From assembly GCA_037102815.1 (NCBI GenBank), contig BTPP01000003.1:434001-498000 (forward strand): DNA of 64,000 nt, in the 5' to 3' direction. The stretch's first letter is position 1. Each line of letters starts with the position of its first letter. The notes beneath the pieces were generated by a model, which was not told where the DNA came from, ran no database searches, and worked only from the letters and a program-made list of their open reading frames with translations. Position numbers and translations under genes: made by a program. Shown piece after piece: positions 54,255 through 64,000 of the stretch. Origin of the DNA: Neurospora intermedia. Its lineage: Eukaryota > Ascomycota > Sordariomycetes > Sordariales > Sordariaceae.

Positions 54255-55996
54255 TCAATCGCATCATCCGCTCGGTCCTTGGATACGAAGAAGGCGAAAA
54301 GTAAAATAAAAACGCTCCTCGACTACATCTTACAACCTACCTACATAGCATAATCACAACACAGCCCTGGTAACAGCCACCTGTTTTTCATCATCCAAAT
54401 TTGGCAACCCTACTATCATCAAGCACGGCTAGTTGGATCTGATCAGGCTGCATCTCTTATGACTCTCGCTGGGACGGGAGACATACAATAGGCAGGCAAC
54501 GTGCACTTGGTGTTGAACTCTGTTATCATCAGTGTTCCTTTTTCTTTCAAACTGTATTCATGAATGTTTGGATTAGGATGGGCTAGGTTAGGATCGGATA
54601 GGGGTTTGTTAACGTTCCCAACGCTCAGTTCGACCTATTTTTCTTGTTGTTCGTCTCTACTGTTACTAGCGTAAATACCCAGTCATCCTCTTCATACATT
54701 GTTTGTGTACGACTCCATCGCCTTCAGTGTGTGATTATTTGCCTTTGCCTCCTGTTATTGCCATCATCGTTGTCAAGGGTTGTGATGAGGTGATGTGAAG
54801 TGTCAAGTTGAAGATGGAAAAGGAGGAAGGTCGGATGAGGAGGGACGAACGGTCTTACGTGCAAGTTGCTTGGCTGTCCTCCCGTTCTCACTGGCTTAGT
54901 TTGTTTTGTTCCTCTTTTCTGTCAATTTGAGTAAATGGACAACAACCTTGCACATATGTTGCAGGCGTTCTGCGTGTTCCAAATTGAATTTGTACAGTAT
55001 GTTTCTCCTATTGGCCCAGTCGTAGTCACTTGGTCGAATTGGACTTGGTAGGATCTGGTCTTCTCTCTTTGCTCTAATCACATCGGTCAAGAAAGGGTTA
55101 ATGTTGAGGAAGGAAAGTGGGAATGGAAAGCTACTGTTTAGTTATTGTTAAAGTAGTGTATGGGAGAGAGATTAGGAGGTTGTGTTAGTGAGAGGAAGAA
55201 TGGGAAGAGATCTTTTCACGTCAAATAATGATGCAGGGTCGTGAACATTGCCTGGGCTGATTTGAAAAAGCGAGGCTTGATGATGGTTGTGCCGTGATGG
55301 CAATGTTCTTGCTGTAGGTACTTGAGTGAGCCTTGTCTCGTAGCCAGGCTCATTGCTCCCATGTCACGGATAGGGGCTTACACCAGCCTAGACCCTCCTC
55401 TGATTGGCCACACAATCAAGGGAAGGTAGAGGTAGTCAGGTAGGTACCTACGTATCTCCGCTTGCCTGCCGGGAACCTAAGCTTCGTGCTGATGGTACTT
55501 GGAATCTCCACAATGACATGACAGCTTTAGTGTTCCGTTGCCCGCCTGCAACCAACTGAAAGCGCCGTCGTCGAACTGGAAGCACCCTGCCTGTCACTCC
55601 TTGTCACGGTATAGGCACCACGGCACGTCTGCCCACACCCGACTTCCAACCTCACTGCACACACCTACACCACTACCGACCAACAAACCAACAAACGAGC
55701 GACACGGAGACCACGAACGAGAGTGACAGGTTGAAGATCAAACCTCTTCGCTTGCAGTGCTCGCCAATCGACGGTTCCAAGGTCCAGCGGATTGGACTTC
55801 CGTTTATTCCCTTCTTGATCGAAATACGCGGCCACCTTTCCGTCGCTTCGAAATAGCCCAAAGCCGGGCGACTGACCGACTGCGCGCGCGCGCGACATAA
55901 CGAGAAACTCCTCCCGCACCCTATTCCCAAACCGACCGATCAGCGACCAACCGACGACGACGACGACGCCGCCGCGCCCCAGCGCCATTCGTCAAG
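54255..55996. other. Intergenic region, cr-1 to YOS1
   Basis: Presumed 3' UTR of cr-1, then the YOS1 promoter and leader. An alternating CG tract (CGCGCGCGCGCG type) lies at about 55882-55895, a possible Z-DNA-forming stretch within the likely YOS1 5' leader. No gene seen. Confidence 0.5.
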
Positions 55997-56868
55997 ATGT
56001 TGATCTTTGGAAATCTAATCTATGTCTCCTGCCTATTGATCAACGCTATTGCCATCCTCTCTGAGGATAGGTTTCTTGCCAGGAGTAGGTGATGTCCTGT
56101 GTCCCCCCTTGCCTCGTCGCTTGGCTTTGTTGCGCTGTTTCTTGTGCTGCTCGGAATATCATCCGGTGGACCTCCTTCTCTGGGAGATGGACAGTGTGTG
56201 GAGTTCGTGGTGGGAGGTGGGTGGTTCATGGTGATGTTTACTGTGGTGTGTGTGTGGGTGATGGGGATGGGATGGGGATGGGAGGGCGGTTTTCAGCTGT
56301 CTTTGTTCAGTTTGTCTGGATTTGCAACTGCGCTGGATTTGATGGACTGGGTCATCAGCCAGCTAGCAGAGATATGGATGGATGGATGGATGGACAGATG
56401 GGTCAGCGAGTAGGAACACATCAACTGCTCGGTTCATGTTGTCCCAGCGCACACCGGGACTGGCAGAGAAGGAGGAGGAGGAGGAACCACCACACATCCA
56501 CCACGACCCCTATCCATCTACCACAAACCACACTCAACAGCAGAACAGCAGCCAAGCAAGCGCATAAGCGCACAAGCAAAACCGATCACAGCTAACCTAT
56601 CCTCTCTCTCTCTGAACAGTCAACTTCTCTCCCTCCTCCTACGACCCAGCCTTCGGACAAAGCGCAGATGCCTCCGTCCAAGCCAAGATCATGAACCTGA
56701 TTGCGAGCGTACGGACGTTGATGAGGCGTACGTATATAACCTACATATGCACCCGGGATATTTTTCATTTGTATACCTGAATCCCTTGCTGACTTCTTTT
56801 TCTGCCATGTAGCCCTCCTGATTTTGGTCAACACACTGATAATAATATACGAGCTGGTGCTTGGTTAA
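55997..56868 (+). CDS. yos1: Yos1-family ER-Golgi transport membrane protein
   Basis: Three exons, 55997-56084, 56620-56727 and 56813-56868, encode 83 aa. The sequence opens MLIFGNLIYVSCLLINAIAILSEDRFLARINF, with the conserved Yos1/IER3IP1 stretch LLINAxAILSEDRFLARI. It ends with a second hydrophobic helix (PLLILVNTLIIIYELVLG). Both junctions fall inside codons and restore the family sequence exactly. Yos1 works with Yip1 and Yif1 in forming and fusing COPII vesicles between ER and Golgi. Each exon is too short to stand out as an open frame. Intron 1 is 535 nt, long for this genome, and holds a GGAT tetranucleotide repeat. The gene converges with the creB-type gene. Confidence 0.92.
56375..56394 (+). 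repeat. GGAT tetranucleotide repeat in YOS1 intron 1
   Basis: Five units of GGAT in tandem inside the 535-nt first intron of YOS1. A related GGGATG repeat lies about 110 nt upstream. Confidence 0.75.
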
Positions 56869-58080
56869 GCAAGGATCTTTCGGTCAAACATCGCACCAAA
56901 AAAAGGAAGCTGGGTGTAGACAGGAAAACAGAGAGAGAGAGAGGCATAATCGGACGATATAGGGAAATAGGAAGGTCGAGGAGGGTCATCGAGCGAATCA
57001 AGCATCACGAAAGGACTAGAACAGGAAGCAAAGCATAGGTACGAATACATTTGGAAGACGGGTTTAGTCATATGGTTCGGACTACATGGCCTCAGTCGTG
57101 GGCTGACAAGAAGATAAAGAAAGAAAGAAGGGTGATAACGCATCGGAATGATTAACAAATAATGTAAAGTTGACATCACCGCTTGGGGATGATGGGCGAA
57201 TAATGGCTGCAAACTTCAGTTTCAGACAGGGAAGAGGCGGCTGTTTGAAATCCCTTGATGAGAATTGCGAAGTAGTGCAGTGTAGAATCAAAGTCAGTGC
57301 CTGTAATAATAACTTGGCTTTTCGGTGCATGTGGGCGTAGTAGTACTAGTAGTTGTACAAGTAAGGTAGACATTTCATCTCAGTACTTACCTTGGCTCAG
57401 CCTGGTTTTGTGGGTTACAGAATATAAACCACTCAGCTCGCTATTTCATGGCAGTCGCAACTCAAGGAGCAAACGGAATATCAAGACTGTATGGTTCTGT
57501 GCCTGCGATACTTACCTATTTAGTTGTTGGTCTACATAGAGTTAGTTAGGTATGTAAAAACTCAACGCTCTACTACCGCCTCTAACAGATTTCCCGCCAG
57601 TGTACCTGATTTCCATAAAAAGGGTTCTTGCTTCTGACCGTCCGGTAACATAATTCCCCAGCTGCGGTTAGTTGTACTGTACAGTACAGTTGACTGACCC
57701 GGAAGTGTTCACAGGTTCAGCGAACCTTTGTTCATTTCATTTCAATGACTTTGCTTGGTCTACTTTTGTTTATTTCCGCTCCCTTCAACCTATAAGTTCA
57801 CACCACCCACCACCGCCGACCGGGAAAGAATCAATAAGGGCGCAGCGGGTTTCAACAACTCCTCGCACTTATGCAATGCAGGTTTTGCACCAATAACTTC
57901 CAGAAGTAGCGCTCCTAGACGCCAATACTCCCCCCTCCGCCCTTTCCCCCTAGTTCACCCCTCTATACTACATCTACTCCCTATGCTTTCTCGACTTTTC
58001 GTACTACAATTGGAGCACTCCTCTACCGCCTCCAGACCACCAACCCTACTACCAGATAAACATCCAAAAGGCCTATCGCA
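56869..58080. other. Intergenic region between convergent genes
   Basis: 3' UTRs of YOS1 (+) and the creB-type gene (-), with about 1 kb of sequence between in which I see no gene. Confidence 0.5.
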
Positions 58081-60909
58081 CTACGATAGGAACCGTGAAC
58101 TCTTCTTCCTCCCCATGCTGAAGCTGAATCGGTCTCGCAGCGGCGGCTTCTCGAACCTCTCCGGAGCCGTAGGGGGCGGGCCGAGTATGGAGGACGTCGA
58201 GGCCGACCTAGACGCTCGCACGTCTCTCTTGATACCCTCTGGCGTCGTCATGGTTCTCATCGGCGAGCTGGGCAGGTGGTGATTATGGGAATAAATGCCG
58301 TTCGGTCCTCGTGACGTGGGCGACAACGGCGACGACGGCGACGACGGCGAAAATCCGCCAAAGCCGTTGCCACCATGAACATCACCAGTAGTCGCGCGGC
58401 TACTCGCGTTGCTTTCAGCCACGCCATTGCTGGTCATACTGTCGTTGCTCCTCTGCTCTGTACTGCTGCTTTCCGCCCTGTCACTCTTGTCTTTGTCGCT
58501 GCTTTTCTCGGACTTGTCGCTGCCACCGCCACCACCACCACCACCACCACCACCGCCGCCGTTCTTTCCCAGAAAAGCAAAGCTCTTGCGCGAGAGAGAT
58601 TTGCCACCCAGGCCGGCGCGATTGAACAGCCTGGGACTGCTGGGGCCACTCTTAGTGCCTGCTTCAGCGGCTGCCGCCTCCTTCTTGCGCCTCTTTTCTT
58701 CCTCGGCCGCCAGCTGTTTGCTCTCGCGCATGACCTTTGCCAGCTGCTCCTGCTCTTTTTGCTGTACTCCGCGCTTCTTTGCGACCTTCTCGAGACGCTC
58801 CTTTTCTGCGAGCCTTGCTGCCTCTTTCTCGGCGGCTTTTCGGGCCTTTTCCTGTGCTTTCTCTTGGGCTTTCTGTTCCTTTTTCTCCCTGGCAAGCTCA
58901 TCCTTGGATTTGGGCGGGACCGTGGCTGCCTCGTCCGCTTTCGTTATGACGGCAGGGGCCGGGGGTGGTGCCGCAGCTAGAGGATGGGAGAAAGGCTCGG
59001 GTCCGGGGCTCTGGGTCGGCGTTGAAGATTGTAAGATACTGGCAATTCCGCCTGGAGCTGTTTGGGCGTGAGCAAGGCTTACCGATGGGTCAAGATCTTC
59101 CACTGGTACTGTCGGCTGACTGTTGACCTTTGTTAAGGAGTCATTTCCGGTCCCGTTCGTTTGTTCCGCACCGGCTGCTAGGTCGGCTGCTTGGGTGGCT
59201 AGCCTCATCTCTTCTAGTCCTTCGGCATCCAACTCTTCCCTCATCTTCTCAAAGGTGACTTCCTGGTAGAATAGTACGTAGGCGCAAGCCATGCCTGGCT
59301 TGTCACCAAAGAAGTTCGCCACGAAATTCTTGTCAACGGGCTCGACCATCTCGTCATCGAACAAAACCCAGCCCCGATCCTTGGTTTTGATAATTGACAC
59401 GTAGTGTCCGTGGTAGGCATTACCTCCAATATGGACAATAACTGCGTATAACTCGTAAATCCTGTCTGGGTCTTCAGCATCATCCGTCGTGTTGAACATG
59501 CGAAGATAATATGGGTAGACGACACGATGAAACAGCTTTTGGAGTCGGCTGTAGTCCTCGGTATACTTGAACCTCTTCAGATGCAACGCCAAAACCTTTG
59601 GTAGCTTCTTAATCTTCATCCTCTTCTCGGCCTCTTGCAAGCCGCCACAACGATCGCAGTGAAACTTGTTCCTCTCGCAAAGCATCTCCTCTGCGGAGAA
59701 TTTCCGTAGGCATGACGTTACCGAAGAATGCTCTTCCAGATCGATTGAGAGATCCAAAAACGTTTCATCTCGTTGTGACACCGTCTCGCAAGTCAAGCAC
59801 CTGGTTTCGGAAACTAGGACGCCTTCAAAGATGTCGTGCACCCAGCTTGTCTCCGGCGTCCTGAGGTTGGATGCCATCATGCTCCTCGTAAGGCTTGGAG
59901 ATGACGATTGTTGGTTCAATGGAGACGATGTCGTTCCAATCTCCTTCCTGCTCTCCTGCATACGCCTAGCGTACGCCTCCACATTCGAGATAACATCGTT
60001 CAATACAAGGCCGTAAAATTCGTGTGCATCTTGGTGCATAGAATTGCGGAACATTTCATTGTCGCGCTTGAAGATATCCAGAAAGCGCTGTGGGCTGATG
60101 ACACCGGTCCTGGAGTTGCTTTGAATCAGAGCAGTAAAAATATCCTTGAGCCCGGTGAACGTGCATTCCTCCATGCCGTACGCATCTGGATTCTCCTGGG
60201 CCAACTCCAACACGGGTCCTTTAATCATGGCCTGCTTTTTCTTGTATTCTGGGGCATCAGGCCTGTCTTCGGGTCGTATCGGTTGCGTTATTGGCATCGG
60301 TATTGGTCCAGGAGTGAACCCTTGCCGCGGTTTGGGCAATTGCTTGCCGGGCGTCGCCGCATTTCCGTTGACTTGTACCGGTGGCCGTATCGAGACTTTG
60401 ACCTTGCTCGTATTGCCTTCTGACGTGTTATTCGAAGGCGGGTAGTTAACGACATTCTCTCGGAAAGGTTCCGAGTAGTATAACGCTTGGAGGATCGAAT
60501 TGCAGTAGCTGTTTCCCTGGGGTTAGCATAAAACTTCACTGTCATCGGCCGGATGGTGCATACCATGTGTTGCCAAACTACAAAAGTTATTTGTGTTAGC
60601 GACATCATCCAAACAGTAAGATTCCAAAATGCGGTCCTACATTTTCCAAGCCAAAGTACTTGTCGCTTCCGTCTTCCCGCAGAGGCCCAGCATTTTGCAG
60701 TATTCTCTCAAGGGGAGTCAATTCCACCGCCGGCTCGTCCTTTTTGTTCTTAGACGAGGCATTGCTGTCGGTTTTGGAGCTTCCCTGCATGCGCTTGTTA
60801 GCGACACCAAAGATCCTGTCAAGACTCGTCCATAGGGAGGACAGAGGTTGAAAGGAGTTATCCAACATACTGCACCTGCGCCTTTGAGTTTGTTGAAGAA
60901 CCCTGCCAT
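58081..60909 (-). CDS. creB: Ubiquitin carboxyl-terminal hydrolase, CreB/UBP9-13/USP12-46 type
   Basis: Exons (minus) 60909-60871, 60784-60641, 60577-60564 and 60508-58081 give 874 aa. The Cys box [22 protein letters not shown] is rebuilt across a 14-nt microexon; catalytic Cys66 has its codon split TG|C by an intron. Further USP features are [14 protein letters not shown], the zinc-knuckle-like pairs CLTC and [25 protein letters not shown] and the His box [31 protein letters not shown]. The C-terminal part is a Lys/Glu/Ala-rich coiled coil (about residues 575-650), then a Gly run and Ser-rich tail, the layout of Aspergillus CreB. CreB works with the WD protein CreC to remove ubiquitin in carbon catabolite repression. 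The first exon [13 protein letters not shown] agrees with family starts. Confidence 0.92.
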
Positions 60910-63900
60910 AATGCTATGGGTGGAAGGTATACTGAAGGAGCGCGTAGGTAGTTTGGGGCCAAGTCACAGTGTTGGCTACAGCTGCGCAGCATAAGCTCGG
61001 ACGGGCGACGGCAGCGAGCAGCGTTGTATTTGTAACCATTCGCAAAAAAAAAACGAACTGCAGTGGTATGTCCGAGTCCGAGGAAGAGAGTAACGAAGGT
61101 CGCTTCGAGATTGAAGAGAGTGCGAGGGCACGCGCGACCGGTGCGCAAAGTGAGGATCGTCTTGGGGGGCCGGCTCGTTGTGGCTCAATGCGATGCTGCG
61201 ATGCGCATGCAGCTACCAGCAGGCAGTGGCCAGTCAGGCAAAGGAGTTGGTGAATGCTCCTCCGATTAGGATCCTGTCTAACAACTCGCTGGGCCTGTCG
61301 CAAGATCGGTTTACGACTTTAGATCGCAGAATTGAGACCAAGATCCGTCGAAGCTGTGGAAGCGACGACTGGAGAGACGAGCGGGCAAAGACGGAGAATG
61401 GGAGTGGAGCGGATGGCCTCCAGGTTGGACGGATGACGGGCGGCGGTACGGGGGATACTTTTAGACATGCGGCGGAAGTTGAATTAGGAGTTCAGGAGCT
61501 GGCATGCACGCTGTAAGCCAAGCAAGCAGGTTGAGTAGTCTTAGTTCCTTAGGTAGAGAGCTTGGGAGCCGAGCTATATCGACAACACACCGTAGTAGTG
61601 GTCCTTGTCCGACGAACGATGGAAGGTGCATAGAAGCCTGGATAGAGCCTCTATAAACCTATGGTCTGTTGCCAAGGAATAAGAGTAGAGTTGAGGACTG
61701 TAGGATAGGAATTGGCTTGCCGCGATTTGTAGCGTGTACTGTATAGTGGAGAGATCTCAACCAGACCCGGATCTGGGGACGGGAGATAGGAAGAGAGTCT
61801 GCGGGATGGTGATGGGTTGACTGGTCGCCCTGACTCCCCGAGGCAGTGCCGAGTGGTACTTCTTGGTAATCTCAGCGTTTCTTCACTAATCCTGCTGTAG
61901 TCGGTTCGCAGTGGCCGTTGCAACTTCCAGCATTCTCACGTCAGTTCTGTCTCCTGCTTGCCTGATTCTGGTATAAATGGGGACCGAGTGAACAGTGCGC
62001 AAGTCGTGTGAATTGGCGAGGAATGGGGGCATTCCCGTCTGTTTTCCCTTCCAGTGGTGTGAGACTGGCGAGACTGAGCACTACCTCTAGGACGTTGAGG
62101 TTGAGAGGTGGATTTCCGGAGTGAAAGTGGAAGTGAAAAGCCGGCGGGGGCGCCCGGATGAATTGCATTACAGGGTACCTATTGTCTAGTGGGTATCCAC
62201 GCGGATGGGCTGCAGGTGGCTTCTCACACAGCGGACAGGCGCTCTGGTGGGCACTTCAGAGTCCACTTCACCACAGTCACTGCCCGCTCACTGCCTCCTC
62301 TCACCACTCACACAGCCTGGGTTGGTTGTCATTGCCCGTCTTGCAAGTTGCAACAGCCCGGCGAAATGACGTTGAACATCAATGATCAGGTACCGCCTGT
62401 TGATCTTGGCACTCAATTATCTCCCGACCCCTTTCTCCAACAGGGCCGATTCAGTTGGATCCGGGTTGAGCATAACCTACAGTACTTCACTTTGCCATCA
62501 GCTTAGTTTCATGGCACCTTTGAACATCGAGTACAAGAGCTTTCATAGAGAGGACCTGTCATTTGCTCGGTCTTTTTCTGGCCAAGAACTCGGCGAACAC
62601 GACAGCAAGTCTCGCATGGTGGGGGCAGGTAACGAGGGCGCGTGCCTAGAGGTAGTGTATGTATGTATGTCTACGTATTCGTCTTCTCGCTCTTGTTTCT
62701 CAAATGTTGGGCATTCGGACTTGATATGCAATCTTACCTGCCCAGCTGAGTAAAGTGTGCCTGGGGGCCACGAGGTTGGAATCGCTAACTTAACACAACG
62801 GCGAAACGGCACCAATGGGAGAAGCAGTGGAAGATTCGACTATCCCCGGACCTTACCACATCGATCATGATGTTCTCCACTTGCCGACCTCAACCGAACC
62901 ACGTTCGTCATCATGTCAGCCGGGATCCTCCTTCATCAAGTGAGTGAATCTCCCAACGAGGAGGACGTCTGGTGATGGCCACAATACTAGTATATAGCGA
63001 GAAATCGCAGAGCTGCGCATGTACCGACTTTACAAGCTATGGTCTATCGTCTGAGCTTCGCGGCGGCCGGCGGCTATCCCACTCTTTTACACCATCACGG
63101 GCAACATAGTTAAGTAGGAGACTTCTCAGACTACTTTTCCCATAGCAGCAGACGTTACCTCTAGAGAAGCTGTGGTTGCAATATAGGGTCGGTCATAACA
63201 ACCACACCAAAACGGCAGAACCGGCCGGCTGGGCTTCTCGGTTCTAGGCGTCCAGTTAATTTCATGCAAAGAGTGGCATCAGTGTTCCCATGGGACCACC
63301 TTGTTGGTGATCAGAACTCGAACGGCTGGCGGACAACCCCGCTACCAAGCAGCCGAGGGAGCATCAATATAAACTCATGCGGCACGTTGGGGATGGCTCA
63401 GAATGCTTGATGGTAAAGTATTTTAGGGTCGTCATGTTCCCCATGGAAACTACGCTGCTAACCGGTTACCATATACGTTAGCATACATGTGTAGGCATTT
63501 CCGACGAATCCTTATACATTGACCCTACCATTCCAGCGTAAGATGACTGCTGGACAGCAAATTCACCTGCGTCTATGACTAACGCTTGCACGTGTTGAAC
63601 TTGAGCTGAGTCCTTTGCCATTTTGGTTGTTCGATAAGTGAACACAGAACGTCCGTCCACACTCTTCATATACCCATACAGCTTGTTGCAGTCCTTAGGG
63701 ACATGCCACGACACGGGTACTTGCCCACCGCCTATTCTTTCCCTCATTCAAGAGGGAGAAGAGGATGACGAAGTGCATACACATACATAGCTTGGGATCA
63801 GCCACCATTCAGATACATGCAACAGTCAGATCGCCCGCGATGCAGGGCCGCCATCGCGGGAACGATATGTACCAGCCAAAAGCAAGGCACAGGTGGGGAG

Positions 63901-64000
63901 GGGTTCTTGGCCGGCACCGGGCAGCCAGGGGGAAGGGATAAAAGCCGTTCTCATCGAGCGTAGCTCGCTGCGCGCAGTATCTGCACCCGACTCGAGTCTT
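60910..64000. other. Right-hand 3.1 kb without a recognised gene
   Basis: The first part is the upstream region of the creB-type gene. Motif copies occur at 62082-62091 (TACCTCTAGG), 62645-62654 (CCTAGAGGTA) and 63156-63165 (TACCTCTAGA). A TATA-like GATAAAAG at 63937-63944 may belong to a gene starting beyond the window. Open frames here are short and not protein-like. Confidence 0.45.

Noticed and set aside
63478-63747. 89-codon minus-strand frame near the right end
   Set aside because: It is partly protein-like but has no domain, no splice context and no recognisable relative; too weak to list as a gene.

Overview
This is nuclear DNA of a filamentous ascomycete of the Sordariales, very probably Neurospora crassa or a close relative. 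Genes are intron-containing, with short (50-100 nt) GT-AG introns and CTAAC-like branch sites. They sit on both strands with long intergenic gaps. The gene at 46380-54254 has the layout and near-exact length (2297 codons as assembled here) of the Neurospora adenylate cyclase CR-1. The species call rests on my memory of that protein, not on a search.

Layout, left to right. 0.9-5.3 kb: a choline-sulfatase-type sulfatase and Mediator subunit 8. 5.3-9.5 kb: a 4.2 kb stretch with no supportable gene. 9.5-15.7 kb: an intronless acyltransferase-3 membrane protein, a small GFA-type zinc protein, a tRNA-Cys(GCA) gene and a secreted Ser/Thr-rich protein. 16.4-25.4 kb: RNase P subunit p30 (RPP1), a small zinc-ribbon-like protein of unknown role, an RMD1/RMND1-family (DUF155) membrane protein and a GH125 family mannosidase. 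25.98-26.35 kb: a 365-bp non-autonomous inverted-repeat DNA transposon (MITE) with a 9-bp target duplication. 27.4-37.5 kb: a membrane-anchored steryl-ester/acid-lipase-type hydrolase, the peroxisomal AAA ATPase PEX6 and an SH3BGR/thioredoxin-fold protein. 38.2-43.4 kb: the molybdopterin synthase small subunit, dynactin p50 (dynamitin) and RTC4. 46.4-54.3 kb: adenylate cyclase. 56.0-60.9 kb: YOS1 (three short exons) and a CreB-type deubiquitinase. The last 3 kb hold nothing I can call a gene.

The genes are mostly unrelated housekeeping functions: transcription, tRNA processing, peroxisome import, dynein transport, ER-Golgi transport, molybdenum cofactor, cAMP signalling and deubiquitination. 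There is no secondary-metabolite cluster, CRISPR array, rRNA gene or retroelement that I could recognise. The structures least explained by genes are the MITE, a recurring intergenic motif TACCTCTAGGTA (and its TACCTAGAGGTA variant) that forms a hairpin near 18.1 kb, and several unusual splicing arrangements.
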